From Streptomyces composti (GTDB lineage: Bacteria > Actinomycetota > Actinomycetes > Streptomycetales > Streptomycetaceae), in NCBI RefSeq assembly GCF_012034205.1, contig NZ_JAATEM010000008.1, positions 62,001 to 126,000 on the forward strand: DNA of 64,000 nt, given 5' to 3'. This document shows, one piece after another, positions 49,497 to 59,344 of this stretch. The notes under the pieces are model-generated. The model was given only the letters and a program-made list of their open reading frames with translations. It made no database searches and was not told the origin of the DNA. The first letter of the stretch is position 1, and each line of letters opens with the position of its first letter. The position numbers were made by a program, and so were the translations under genes.

Positions 49497-51643
49497 GACC
49501 GGACCACCGTCAGGGTGCAGCGGGCGTCGGCGAGGGAGTCGGTGCCGGCGTACAGGTCGAAGCGGCCCGGCTCGACGACGAAGCACCCGGACGGGTCGTT
49601 GGTCCAGAAGCCCAGGTCGTCCGCGCCGAGGGTGAAGCGCACCTGGGTGGTCCGCCCCGGCTCCAGGGTGACGCGGCGGAAGCCGCGCAGCCGGCGCACC
49701 GGCTGGGCGATGCTCGCCACCGGGTCGTGGACGTAGAGCTGGACGACCTCGTCGCCGGTGCGGTCACCGGTGTTGGTGACGCTCACCAGCACCTCGACGT
49801 GCGCGCCGCGCTCCAGCTCGTCGACGGTGACCGTCTCCCGGTCCAGGCGCGGCCGGCCGGTGGTGAACGTGGTGTAGCTCAGGCCGTGCCCGAAGGCGAA
49901 CTGGGGGCCGTCGGCGAGGTCGAGGTAGCGGGAGACGTACTTCTGCTCGGCGCCGTCGGGGGAGTAGGGGCGGCCGGTGTTCTCCCGGTTGTAGTAGATC
50001 GGGATCTGGCCCAGCGCGCGCGGGAAGGTGACCGGCAGCTTGCCGCCGGGGTTGACCTTGCCGAACAGCACATCGGCGACGGCGTTGCCGGCCTCGATGC
50101 CCGGGTGCCAGGCCTCCAGCAGCGCGGGCACCTCGTCCACCCAGGAGCCGATGGTCAGCGGGCGGCCGTTGAGCAGCACCACCGCGAAGGGCTTGCCGGT
50201 GGCGGCGATGGCGGCGATGAGCTGCTCCTGCCCGTCGGGCAGCGAGATCTCGCTGCGCACCGCGGCCTCACCGCTGAGCTCGGGCTCCTCGCCGACCACC
50301 ACGACGGTGACGTCGGCGGACCGGGCGGCGGCCACGGCCTCCTCGATGTCCGCACCGGCGTGGGTGACCGTGGCGCCGGGCGCGGCGGCGCGCACGCCGT
50401 CGAGGATGCTGACCGTGGGGAAGCGGCGGCAGCCGGGGCCGGCCCAGGTGCCGTGCAGATCGGTGTGGCCGGCGAACGGGCCGACCACGGCGATGGAGCG
50501 GGCTCCCGGGCCGAGCGGCAGCACCCCGCCGTCGTTCTTCATCAGGACCATGGAGCGGCCCGCGGCCTCCCGGGCCGCCGCCCGCGCCTGCGGGGTCGGC
50601 TCGTCGATGGCCTGCGACTCGTCGGTGTACGGGTCGTCGAAGAGGCCGAGTTCGAACTTCAGCCGCAGGATGCGGGCCACGGCGTCGTCCAGCCGGTCCT
50701 CGGTGACACGGCCCTCGGCGAGCAGCCGCTTGCCGTGCGCGGCGATGGTGGTGCTGACCATCTCCATGTCGAGGCCCGCCATCAGGGCCAGGCGGGCCGC
50801 GTCGGCGGCGTCGGCCGCGTAGCCGTGCGCGATCAGCTCCTCGACGCCGGTGTAGTCGCTGACCACGACGCCGTCGAAGCCCCACTCCTCCTTCAGGATG
50901 CCGGTCATGGTGTGCGGGTTGCCGTGCGCCGGCACCCCGCTGACGGTGTTGAACGCCGCCATCACCGTGGCCACCCCGGCGTCCACCGAGGCCTTGAACG
51001 GCGGCAGGTACAGATTGCGCAGCCGCTGCTCGGAGACGTCGACCGTGTTGTAGTCCCGCCCGCCCTCGGCGCCGCCGTAGGCGACGAAGTGCTTGGCGCA
51101 GGCGGCCACGTTGTGCCCGGCGCTGAGGTCGTCGCCCTGGTAGCCGCGGATCTTGGCGACGGCGAGGACGGTGTTGAGGTACGGGTCCTCGCCGCAGCTC
51201 TCCGCGATCCGCCCCCAGCGGGGCTCGTGCGTGACGTCCATCATGGGCGAGAACGTCCAGCGGATGCCGTTGGAGCGGGTCTCCATCGCCGAGATCTCGG
51301 CGTCCAGCTCCACCACGGCCGGGTCGAAGCTGGAGGCCTCGGCGAGCGGGATCGGGAAAGTGGTCCAGAAGCCGTGGATCACGTCCTGGCCGAAGAGCAG
51401 CGGGATGCCCAGGCGGGACTCCTCGACCGCCATGCGCTGCAGGGTGTTGGTGTGCTCCGCGCCGAACAGGTTGAGCACCGAGCCGAGCAGACCCGCACGG
51501 GCCGCGCGCTCGACCTCCTCGGTCTGGCCGCCGCCGGGGCCGGTGTCACCGGTCCAGGTCAGCTGCTGGAGCTGGCCCAGCTTCTCCTCGACCGTCATCC
51601 GGCTGAGCAGGTCCTTGACCTCGTGTTCGTACGGTCGGTGCAT
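49493..51643 (-). CDS. GH3 beta-glycosidase
   Basis: 716 residues, ATG 51643 (M-H-R-P-Y-E-H-E). N-terminal barrel with KHFVAYG (~185) and nucleophile Asp263 in GFDGVVVSDYTGV; alpha/beta domain with VVVGEEPELSGEAA; C-terminal fibronectin III-like domain. Cytoplasmic beta-glucosidase or beta-xylosidase. First gene of the GH3-sulfatase-GH13-FGE unit; a LacI-type operator lies 44 bp upstream of its start. Confidence 0.94.
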   Translation of the reverse strand: MHRPYEHEVKDLLSRMTVEEKLGQLQQLTWTGDTGPGGGQTEEVERAARAGLLGSVLNLFGAEHTNTLQRMAVEESRLGIPLLFGQDVIHGFWTTFPIPLAEASSFDPAVVELDAEISAMETRSNGIRWTFSPMMDVTHEPRWGRIAESCGEDPYLNTVLAVAKIRGYQGDDLSAGHNVAACAKHFVAYGGAEGGRDYNTVDVSEQRLRNLYLPPFKASVDAGVATVMAAFNTVSGVPAHGNPHTMTGILKEEWGFDGVVVSDYTGVEELIAHGYAADAADAARLALMAGLDMEMVSTTIAAHGKRLLAEGRVTEDRLDDAVARILRLKFELGLFDDPYTDESQAIDEPTPQARAAAREAAGRSMVLMKNDGGVLPLGPGARSIAVVGPFAGHTDLHGTWAGPGCRRFPTVSILDGVRAAAPGATVTHAGADIEEAVAAARSADVTVVVVGEEPELSGEAAVRSEISLPDGQEQLIAAIAATGKPFAVVLLNGRPLTIGSWVDEVPALLEAWHPGIEAGNAVADVLFGKVNPGGKLPVTFPRALGQIPIYYNRENTGRPYSPDGAEQKYVSRYLDLADGPQFAFGHGLSYTTFTTGRPRLDRETVTVDELERGAHVEVLVSVTNTGDRTGDEVVQLYVHDPVASIAQPVRRLRGFRRVTLEPGRTTQVRFTLGADDLGFWTNDPSGCFVVEPGRFDLYAGTDSLADARCTLTVVRS

Positions 51644-51686
51644 GTCCTGTTCCTTGTCACCCGTGTCGCGCTCGGCACTGCGCCGA

Positions 51687-51702
51687 ATGTAAGCGCATAC
51701 AT
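51687..51702. promoter_or_regulatory. LacI-type operator upstream of GH3
   Basis: ATGTA-AGCGCA-TACAT. The core TGTAAGCGCATACA recurs exactly at 59,086 before the ABC transporter, with a relative at 60,459 before the lacI-type gene. Confidence 0.72.
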
Positions 51703-51772
51703 CCCATGCTTGCAAACGTCTCGCCGGTGTGGCGCACCGGGGGGTGCCTCCCTTCCCCGGTGCGCCGGCCGC

Positions 51773-54313
51773 TCAGCCCCGCCGGACGGTGAACTCCCCG
51801 CCGCCGCGCACCCGCAGCAGCGTGCGGCCGCCCTCGGCGGAGACCTTGGCCCCGCCGCAGCGGGCCCGCCCCTCGACGGCCACCACCGCCTCGTCCCCGA
51901 GCGGCCGGAAGGTCACCCGCCCCTCGCGCACCGCGGTGATCTCGGCGGTGGCGTAGGCGATCCGCAGCCCGCCGGCGGTGAGCCCCAGTGGCAGCATCGC
52001 CGCGCTGCGCCCCGGCAGATGCAGCCGCTCGCCGCCGAACAGCGGCTTGCCGCGCTCGGCGACCGTGACGGACTGGGGGTAGCCGGAGGCGATGTTGAAG
52101 GCGTGCAGCAGCCGACCGCCGTCCCGGTCCACCGTGCTGAGGAAGAAGATCCCCGGCAGCCGGGCGTCGTGGGTGATGCCCGGCTCGGCGCCCAGCCGGC
52201 GCAGGGCGGCGGTCCAGAAGTCCGGATCGCAGCGGTAGTTGGCGGTGATCACCACGGCCCGGCCCTTGCCGACGGGGACGTCGAACCCGCAGCCGTCACC
52301 GGTGGAGACCTCCCGCAGCACCACGTCGCCGCGGCTCGCCTCGCACAACTGGGCCTTGTTCACCCGGATCTCGGCGCGCGGCGCCGCCCACCCGTGGGCC
52401 GTCACCGACAGGAAGAAGCGATCGGCGTCCGTGAGCGTTCTGCCCGGCTTCAGGCCGAGGGCCTCGCGCAGCTCGGTCGAGGCCCGCCCGGACATGTCCT
52501 TGCCGGGCACGAGACCGGACAGCAGCAGCCGGCCGCCCGCCTCCAGATAGCGCACCAGGCGCCGCTGCAGCGCGGAGTCCAGGTACTCGCCGGTGGCCAG
52601 TGCGAGCACCGGCGTGCGCTCCGGGTCGAGGTCGCCCGCCTGGAGGTCGACGCTGTCGTAGCGGAAGCCGCTGAGCAGCATGCCCCGGGAGAGCGCACCG
52701 CCGGGCCCGAAGCCGCGCACCCCCTGTACATCGGAGAGCACCGCCTCCACCGACGGCGTGTCCGGGTGGTACTCGGTGAGGTAGTGGTCCGGGACGAACC
52801 CCAGCGAGACGCGGTCGTACTGCGGCTTCATCGGCGCGAGGAGCCCGGCGTTGGCGTTCACCGCGTGCACCGTGCGCCGCAGCGACGGATAGCTGTAGCC
52901 GGGCCGGCCCTCGGGGTCCACCGGGGCGGCGAAGCCGTGGCGTTCGCCGGTGGAGCCGATGCGGTCGTTGCCGTCGCCGAGCGGCTCGTCGAGCCGGGGG
53001 TTGAAGCCGCCCGCGAACAGGTAGTAGTTGATCATCTTGGCGCCCTGGGCCAGACAGAGCCTGGTCTTCAGATCCGCGGCCTCGGCGCCGGACTGGTTGT
53101 CCAGGGTGTTGCCGTAGTCGGCGTGCCCGGCGTCGAACTCCAGCGCCGTGACCGGCTGGTCGGCGTCGTTGGTGGCGTCCATGAACGCGTTCACCAGATA
53201 CAGGTCGGTGACGTTGCTGAAGCTCAGGTCGCCCAGGTAGAAGTCGGCGCCGGACACCATGCCCGGCTTGCCGGAGTACGTCTCCATCAGCTGGCTGATG
53301 CCGATGGGGAAGTTCTCCGCGCTGCCGCCGCCGGTGCCGTGGATGTTGATCAGGAACGGCACGCCCTTGACGCCGTTGTCCTCGGCCGCGGTGCGCAGCT
53401 CCGTCACATAGCGGGCGAAGCGTCCGCGCATGAAGGTGCCGAGGTCGTGCATCAGCACGGCGGCGTAGCCGTCCTCGGGGGAGCGGATCGCCCGGTCGCG
53501 CTCGGCGGCGGGCTTCCCGGCGAACGGGTAGCGGTCACCGAGCCTGTCGCCGTACTTCTCGTCCAGCCAGGAGTTGAAGTCCTCCAGCAGATGACCGGTG
53601 AGCGCCGGGGTGTTGCTCACCCAGTCGAGCATGCCGATCTCGTTGTCGAGCTGGCAGGCGATGACGCCAGGACGGCCGTCGCGGCGCAGCCGCTCGGCGA
53701 GCACCGGCATCACCGCGTCGTACCAGCGGCGGGCCTCCTTCAGGAAGGTCGGTGCCAGGTAGTCGATGGCCGGAGTGGGGCCGTCGGCGCCGTCCCAGCC
53801 CCTGGGGTTGATCTCCGGGTGCTCCTTGCGCACCCGCTCCGGCACGCCCTCGCCCTTCAGTTCGGCCATGGTGAACGGGCCCGGGCGGGGGACGATGTCG
53901 AAACCGTTGTCGATGCACAGGTCGAGGAAGGCACCGAGGTCGCGTTCGGGCCGGGTGCGCCCGGTGACGTCGATGGAGCCGTCGGGGGTCTCGTGCCACA
54001 TCCAGGGGACGTAGGTGGCGATGGCGTTCAGGCCCGCGTCCTTTGCCCTGTCCAGGCGGGACTGCCAGTCCTTGCGCCTGAGCCGGAAGTAGTGGATCTC
54101 GCCGCCGAGGACCAGCGTGGGCCGGCCGTCGACCAGGATCTGCTTGTCGCGGCAGGTGACCGGGCCCGCCGAGCCCGCCTTGCCCGCGGTGGCGGAGCCG
54201 GAGGCGGGTGCGGCGGCGGCCGGAGCGGCCGTGGCGGAGGCCGCGGCGGTGGCCATGCCGGCCGCGGCGGTGCCGAGGACGGTGCGGCGGCTGACGGTGC
54301 GGAAGGCGCTCAC
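51773..54313 (-). CDS. GH35-like beta-galactosidase, Tat-exported
   Basis: 846 residues from GTG 54313, overlapping the upstream stop (GTGA). Twin-arginine signal SRRTVLGTAAAG followed by an Ala-rich stretch. The barrel has LGGEIHYFRLRRKDWQSRL, the acid/base region CQLDNEIGMLDW and a second Glu in VTALEFDAGHADYGN. Length and order fit GH35 exo-beta-galactosidases, with C-terminal beta domains. It would trim galactosides outside the cell before import. Confidence 0.88.
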   Translation of the reverse strand: MSAFRTVSRRTVLGTAAAGMATAAASATAAPAAAAPASGSATAGKAGSAGPVTCRDKQILVDGRPTLVLGGEIHYFRLRRKDWQSRLDRAKDAGLNAIATYVPWMWHETPDGSIDVTGRTRPERDLGAFLDLCIDNGFDIVPRPGPFTMAELKGEGVPERVRKEHPEINPRGWDGADGPTPAIDYLAPTFLKEARRWYDAVMPVLAERLRRDGRPGVIACQLDNEIGMLDWVSNTPALTGHLLEDFNSWLDEKYGDRLGDRYPFAGKPAAERDRAIRSPEDGYAAVLMHDLGTFMRGRFARYVTELRTAAEDNGVKGVPFLINIHGTGGGSAENFPIGISQLMETYSGKPGMVSGADFYLGDLSFSNVTDLYLVNAFMDATNDADQPVTALEFDAGHADYGNTLDNQSGAEAADLKTRLCLAQGAKMINYYLFAGGFNPRLDEPLGDGNDRIGSTGERHGFAAPVDPEGRPGYSYPSLRRTVHAVNANAGLLAPMKPQYDRVSLGFVPDHYLTEYHPDTPSVEAVLSDVQGVRGFGPGGALSRGMLLSGFRYDSVDLQAGDLDPERTPVLALATGEYLDSALQRRLVRYLEAGGRLLLSGLVPGKDMSGRASTELREALGLKPGRTLTDADRFFLSVTAHGWAAPRAEIRVNKAQLCEASRGDVVLREVSTGDGCGFDVPVGKGRAVVITANYRCDPDFWTAALRRLGAEPGITHDARLPGIFFLSTVDRDGGRLLHAFNIASGYPQSVTVAERGKPLFGGERLHLPGRSAAMLPLGLTAGGLRIAYATAEITAVREGRVTFRPLGDEAVVAVEGRARCGGAKVSAEGGRTLLRVRGGGEFTVRRG

Positions 54314-55767
54314 AGCCCGAAGTCCTCCCTCACGATCAGCGGGCGCAGGTTCTTGCGGAACCCGCCGGTGCGGAACGGGCGCTGCAGCACGCCCGGCTCG
54401 AGCACCTGCGCGAAGGCGGCGGCGGCCATGCCCTGGTCGAGGGAGAGCATCCGGTCGCTGACCTTGCCGGTGGAGACGTTGACGGAGTCGTAGAACCCCA
54501 TGCCGTCCTCGTAGGAGTCGAAGTCCCGCTCGATGCGCATCAGGTTGGTGAGCGCGTCCCGCGGGGAGATCATCAGCGCCAGGGCCCCGGCGTGCGGGGT
54601 GACCACGCCGTTGGTGTAGGCGGACGGGTCCGGCCCCGGCTCGCCGTGGGGGACGTAGGTGCGGTCGGTGTTGGAGCAGTAGCCCTCGGGGTTGATGCCG
54701 AAGTACTGCACGCCGTACTCCTGGTAGCCGCCCTCGGGGACGTTGCAGGGGGAGAAGCCCCAGTAGCCGTACTCGGTGTCGAGCAGGCCGTGGTCCCGGT
54801 GGCCCATCACGTGGTGGGTGAAGCTCTTGCGCCAGGAGTCGTTCCACTGCGCGGACGGCACGAACAGCTCCGTCATCAGCTGGCCGAACATGTCGCCGCC
54901 CCAGCCGGGCACGTGCTTGCGGCCGCGGTAGGTGTAGTGGCCGTTGAAGTAGCGCACCCCGTCCCGGACGACCCATTCGCCGCCGGGCGGCATCTCCTGG
55001 CGCACGCCCGGCTCGAAGGTGCGCTGCATACGCCAGTAGTGCTCGCCGGGGACGGTGCCGTCGGCGATGCCCAGGTAGCCGGCCATGCGGGTCTCGGAGA
55101 CCAGTGCCCCGTAGAAGTAGGGGGTGAGGCGGTCCTCGCCGGGCCAGAAGCCGGTGCGCATGTGGCCGGGGTGGGCCGCCGGGTCGGCCTCGTCGTAGGG
55201 CTCGTAGAAGAAGGACCAGTCGATGTCCTTGCGGATGCGGCGGATGCGCGGGGCGAGCCGCGGGTCGGCGTCCTCGGCGATGCGCAGGCCCACGTCCAGC
55301 CAGGCGTTGTCGACGGTGGACAGCAGATGCTTGATCGGGTCGCCGCTGCCCGGCCAGGTGTCGAGCACCTCACCGGTGAAGGTGTCGTACCAGTTGAACC
55401 AGAAGCCGTGCACCCGCTCCATCTTCTCGACGGTGGCGACGGTGCGGGCGAGCCGGCGGTGCATCTCGCTCTCGCTGATCACCCCGAGCCCGGCGGCGGC
55501 GACCGTGGACCACAGCCAGCAGCCGATGTTGGTGGTGGAGGTGTTCCGGGCCGGCACCGGCTTGTCGCCGCCGAGCCGGATGTTGTCGGCGGGCAGGCCG
55601 CTGTCGGCGACCATCGCCTCCAGCGAGCGGTAGGTGTCGGTGAACCAGCGGGTGATCAGGGCCTCGGGGTCTCGGGCGGGGCGCCGGCCGGCGTGGGCGG
55701 GGGCGGCGCCGAGGGCGAGGGCGCCGGCGGCGCCGGCCGAGGCGGCGAGGAACGTACGGCGGTGCAT
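54310..55767 (-). CDS. Exported DUF3131/glucoamylase-like protein
   Basis: 485 residues. ATG 55767 gives signal peptide HRRTFLAASAGAAGALALGA with a twin-arginine look. The mature part has the (alpha/alpha)6-barrel style motifs of the glucoamylase-like/DUF3131 group: GCWLWSTVAAAGLGVIS, GFWFNWYDTFTGE, WGFSPCNVPEGGY, HAGALALMISPRDAL and a Glu-rich YEDGMGFYDSVN. Some members cleave beta-1,2-glucans (GH144/GH162). Translation is coupled to GH35. Confidence 0.8.
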   Translation of the reverse strand: MHRRTFLAASAGAAGALALGAAPAHAGRRPARDPEALITRWFTDTYRSLEAMVADSGLPADNIRLGGDKPVPARNTSTTNIGCWLWSTVAAAGLGVISESEMHRRLARTVATVEKMERVHGFWFNWYDTFTGEVLDTWPGSGDPIKHLLSTVDNAWLDVGLRIAEDADPRLAPRIRRIRKDIDWSFFYEPYDEADPAAHPGHMRTGFWPGEDRLTPYFYGALVSETRMAGYLGIADGTVPGEHYWRMQRTFEPGVRQEMPPGGEWVVRDGVRYFNGHYTYRGRKHVPGWGGDMFGQLMTELFVPSAQWNDSWRKSFTHHVMGHRDHGLLDTEYGYWGFSPCNVPEGGYQEYGVQYFGINPEGYCSNTDRTYVPHGEPGPDPSAYTNGVVTPHAGALALMISPRDALTNLMRIERDFDSYEDGMGFYDSVNVSTGKVSDRMLSLDQGMAAAAFAQVLEPGVLQRPFRTGGFRKNLRPLIVREDFGL

Positions 55768-55937
55768 GGAGCGATCCAACTCCCTTGGCAGCAGGGGACA
55801 TGTGCGGGGACGTGCAGGGCAGGGCGAAGCGTGCGGTCCGCCCCGCCGGGCATGCGGTGGATGGAGCTCATGTGCCTGGTGCGGGGCCGGCAGCCGTCAG
55901 GTTGCCGCCGGCCCCGCACCGGTTCGGGGACGACCGG

Positions 55938-56819
55938 CTACTTGAGGCCGGTCGTGGCGATGCCCTGGGTGAAGTGGCGCTGGAGCGCGATGAAGACCGC
56001 GATCACCGGAAGCACCACCAGGAAGGCGCCGGCCATCAGGACGCCGTTGGAGCCGTCGGACTTGGTGGGGTCGGTGGCGAAGGTCGCGAGCGCCACGGGC
56101 AGCGTGTACTTGTCCGGGTCGTTGGTGGCCACCAGCGGCCACAGGAAGTTGTTCCACGATCCGAGGAAGGTGAAGATCGTCAGGGTGGCCAGCGCCGGCT
56201 TGACCAGCGGCAGCACGATCCGCCAGAAGATGTACCACTCGCGGGCGCCGTCGATCCGCGCCGCCTCGAGCAGCTCGTCGGGGATGGCCGACATGAACTG
56301 CCGCATCAGGAACACCCCGAACGCGCCGGCCGCGAAGGGCAGGATGAGCGCGGCATAGGTGTCGAGCAGTTCCATCTTGCTCATCATCACGAACTTCGGC
56401 AGCAGCATCAGATTGCCGGGCACCATCAGGGCGCCCAGCACCACGCCGAACACCACGCGCTTGCCCGAGAAGTTCAGCTTCGCCAGGGCGTAGCCGAGCA
56501 TCGAGCAGAACAGCAGGTTGCACAGGGTGACCAGCACGGCGACGGCGGCCGAGTTGAGGAACGCCTGGCCGACGTCCATCAGGGACAGCAGCTCGCGGAA
56601 GTTGTCCAGCGTCCAGGTGGTGGGGATCCACACCGGGGGGCTGGCGCCCAGGTCCGCCTGCGTCTTGAAGGCGGACAGACCCATCCAGACGAACGGCGCG
56701 GACATCACCAGCAGTCCCACGCTCAGCAGCGTGTACGTCACTGCCCTGGCGCCGGGCACGCCCGAGGTGGCCGTGCGGCCGGGGCGCGCGGGTGCGGCTT
56801 CGGAGTCGAGAGCCTTCAT
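55938..56819 (-). CDS. ABC sugar transporter permease (MalG type)
   Basis: 293 residues, ATG 56819 overlapping the MalF-type stop. Six membrane helices; the EAA loop ELLEAARIDGAREWYIFWRI contacts the ATPase. CUT1 family importer subunit. It ends the SBP-permease-permease unit. Confidence 0.94.
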   Translation of the reverse strand: MKALDSEAAPARPGRTATSGVPGARAVTYTLLSVGLLVMSAPFVWMGLSAFKTQADLGASPPVWIPTTWTLDNFRELLSLMDVGQAFLNSAAVAVLVTLCNLLFCSMLGYALAKLNFSGKRVVFGVVLGALMVPGNLMLLPKFVMMSKMELLDTYAALILPFAAGAFGVFLMRQFMSAIPDELLEAARIDGAREWYIFWRIVLPLVKPALATLTIFTFLGSWNNFLWPLVATNDPDKYTLPVALATFATDPTKSDGSNGVLMAGAFLVVLPVIAVFIALQRHFTQGIATTGLK

Positions 56820-57808
56820 CGGGTCTTGTCCTTCAGCAGGCGGAGCTGGAGCAGCGTGACGGCGAGCACGACGGTGAACAGCACATACGCCATGGCGCTC
56901 GCGGAGCCCATGTGGAAGAAGCGGAAGCCCTCCTCGTACATGTGCAGGGAGACCGTGAGCGTGCTGTCGTCGGGACCGCCGTCGGTCATCACGAACGGCT
57001 CCTCGAAGACATTGAGGAAGCCGATGGTCGTCATCACCGAGACGTAGAGCATCGTCGGCCGCAGCAGCGGCACGGTGATCCTGCGGAACTCCTGCAGCGG
57101 CCCGGCGCCGTCGATCCGCGCCGCCTCGCGCACCTCGGCGGGGATGGCCTGCAGTCCGGCGAGGAAGAGCACCATCGCGGTGCCCATGTTCCGCCACACC
57201 GCCATCACGATCAGCGAGGGCATGGCCAGCGTCTCGGAGGCCAGGAAGTCCGGCGTGGAGAAGCCGAGCTGGGCGCCGAGGCCGGCGATCAGGCCCTCCG
57301 ACGGGTCGAGCACGAACCGCCAGATGACCGCCACCGCCACGATCGCGGTGACCACCGGGACGTAGAAGCCGACCCGGAAGAAGGTGCGCAACCGGTCGAT
57401 GCCCGAGTTGAGCAGCACCGCCGCCACCAGTCCGCAGCCGATCGTCAGCGGTACGCCCAGGACCACGAAGTAGCCGGTGTTGAACAGGGCGGTGAGGAAC
57501 TTGTCGTCCTGGAGGAGCGCGGCGTAGTTGTCCAGGCCGACCCATTCGGCGTCCAGCGGGTGGGTCACATGGCGCAGCCCGAAGTCGGTGAAGCTCATCA
57601 GGAGCGTGGCGACGATCGGGAACGCCATGAAGGTGAGGAAGAACGCCAGGAACGGCGTGGAGTACAGCCAGCCCGCGAGGTTCTGGCGGGAGAGCCGGTC
57701 GGGCCGCCGCCCGGCCCCGCCCGGCTGCCCGGCGGTGACGCCGGCCGGGGCCTTCGCCGGGCGGGCGGCCCGGTCCTCGGTCTCCGCCTCGGTGACGGCG
57801 GAGGTCAC
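56816..57808 (-). CDS. ABC sugar transporter permease (MalF type)
   Basis: 330 residues from GTG 57808, overlapping the binding-protein stop (GTGA). Disordered N-terminal ~40 residues, then six helices and the EAA motif EVREAARIDGAGPLQEFRRI. With the MalG-type partner it forms the CUT1 channel. No ATPase gene is present; Streptomyces CUT1 importers commonly share MsiK encoded elsewhere. Confidence 0.94.
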   Translation of the reverse strand: MTSAVTEAETEDRAARPAKAPAGVTAGQPGGAGRRPDRLSRQNLAGWLYSTPFLAFFLTFMAFPIVATLLMSFTDFGLRHVTHPLDAEWVGLDNYAALLQDDKFLTALFNTGYFVVLGVPLTIGCGLVAAVLLNSGIDRLRTFFRVGFYVPVVTAIVAVAVIWRFVLDPSEGLIAGLGAQLGFSTPDFLASETLAMPSLIVMAVWRNMGTAMVLFLAGLQAIPAEVREAARIDGAGPLQEFRRITVPLLRPTMLYVSVMTTIGFLNVFEEPFVMTDGGPDDSTLTVSLHMYEEGFRFFHMGSASAMAYVLFTVVLAVTLLQLRLLKDKTR

Positions 57809-59055
57809 TGGTCCACCAGCCCTTCGGTCGCCTTCTGGAGCTTCTTCGCGGTGGCCGCCGGGTCGGCGCCGCGGGCGACCTTCTCCATGGCCTCCTCGAT
57901 CTGGACGGCGAACTCGGTCCACTTCTCCAGCGGCGGGACGTCCTTGGCGGTGTCCAGGGACTTCTCGAACACCGGCAGGGTCTCGCTGTTCTGCATCTCC
58001 GGCTCGTTCCAGGCGGCCTTGTTGGCCGGCAGCGACTTGGAGATCTCGTACCAGTGCGCCTGCATCTTCGGCGTGGTCAGGAACTGGGTGAACTTCTCGG
58101 CGGCGGCCTTGTGCGCACTGTCCTTGAACGTCACCAGCGAGGAGCCGCCGACCCAGGAGACCGAGCCCTTGCTGCCGGCGGGCAGCGGCGCCACCTTCCA
58201 CTTGCCCTTGATCTGCGGCTGCTGCTCGTCGAGGTTCTGCACCATCCACGGGCCGGACATGAACATCGGGACCTTGCCGGCGCCGAAGTCCTTGGCGACG
58301 TCGCGGCCGACCACGAAGTTCTTCTTGGCCAGGCCGTCCTCGAAGTAGCTGCCGAACCGCTCGAAGGCCCTGACCGCCTCCGGCGAGTCCAGGGCGGGCT
58401 TGCCGTCCTCGCCGATCAGCTCGCCGCCCTCGGAGTAGAGGAAGGGCAGCCAGGTCTGCCAGGCGCCGGTGGAGCCGGGCTGCAGCTCGGTGCCCCAGGT
58501 GGCGCCGTTCTTCTTGTAGGCCTCGGCCAGGGCGTGGTGCTCGTCCCAGGTGGCGGGCTCCTTGCCCTTGCCGGCCTTCTCGGCGATGTCGGTGCGGTAG
58601 TACAGAGCGCGGACGTCGGCGTACCAGGGGACGCCGTAGGAGACGCCGTCGACGACGTTGTTGTCCCAGGTGGCGGGGAAGAAGTCGGCCTTGTCGAAGA
58701 CCTTCTCGTCCACCGGCTCCAGCGCGTCGAGCGCGATGAACTCGCCCATCATGGTGGACCCCATCTGCGCCATGTCCGGCAGGGTCCCGGCGGCCGCGGC
58801 GGAGGTCATCTTCTGGCCGACGACGTCCCAGCCGACCGGCGTCACCTTGACGGTGATGTTGGGGTGCTTCTCGGTGAAGTCCTTGGCGACCTCCTCGAGC
58901 CGCTTGGCCTCCTCGCCCATGCCCCAGATGGTCAGCGTCTGCTTGGCGTCCGCTCCCACCTGATCGCCGTCCCCGCCACCGCAGGCGGCCAGCCCGAGCG
59001 ACAGCACCAGAGCGGTCGCGGTGATCGTGGTACGGGACAAGGCGTTGCGGGACAT
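57805..59055 (-). CDS. ABC transporter sugar-binding lipoprotein
   Basis: 416 residues, ATG 59055 with AAGGAGGAGCCGC immediately upstream. Signal peptide with lipobox LAAC at about residues 22-25. Family 1 extracellular binding protein: LTIWGMGEEAKRLEEVAKDF, GVPWYADVRALYYRTD, GKVPMFMSGPWMV. It determines the transported sugar. The LacI-type operator lies 31 bp upstream of its start. Confidence 0.94.
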   Translation of the reverse strand: MSRNALSRTTITATALVLSLGLAACGGGDGDQVGADAKQTLTIWGMGEEAKRLEEVAKDFTEKHPNITVKVTPVGWDVVGQKMTSAAAAGTLPDMAQMGSTMMGEFIALDALEPVDEKVFDKADFFPATWDNNVVDGVSYGVPWYADVRALYYRTDIAEKAGKGKEPATWDEHHALAEAYKKNGATWGTELQPGSTGAWQTWLPFLYSEGGELIGEDGKPALDSPEAVRAFERFGSYFEDGLAKKNFVVGRDVAKDFGAGKVPMFMSGPWMVQNLDEQQPQIKGKWKVAPLPAGSKGSVSWVGGSSLVTFKDSAHKAAAEKFTQFLTTPKMQAHWYEISKSLPANKAAWNEPEMQNSETLPVFEKSLDTAKDVPPLEKWTEFAVQIEEAMEKVARGADPAATAKKLQKATEGLVDQ

Positions 59056-59085
59056 GCGGCTCCTCCTTGAGTACGCGCATCATTC

Positions 59086-59099
59086 TGTAAGCGCATACA
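59086..59099. promoter_or_regulatory. LacI-type operator upstream of ABC transporter
   Basis: TGTAAGCGCATACA, identical to the core at 51,688. Its position just upstream of the RBS would block transcription when bound. Confidence 0.72.
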
Positions 59100-59344
59100 T
59101 GACCCTGTAGGACACTCCGCGGCGAGACAAGAGGGGCTGGGTAACGCTTCTGTATACCTGCCGGGACCTCGGCCACCCCGCGGGCGGCCGTCACACAGCG
59201 CTCACGCGCACACGCGCGGAGTCCGCGCCGCCACCCTCGGGATTTCTGTTGTGACAGGCGGTCGTCCACCGATGCCGCACACCGGCACGCCGCCGCACGC
59301 GGACGCGGGGACATCCCTCCGCCCGGGCGATGCGCCCCAGGCTC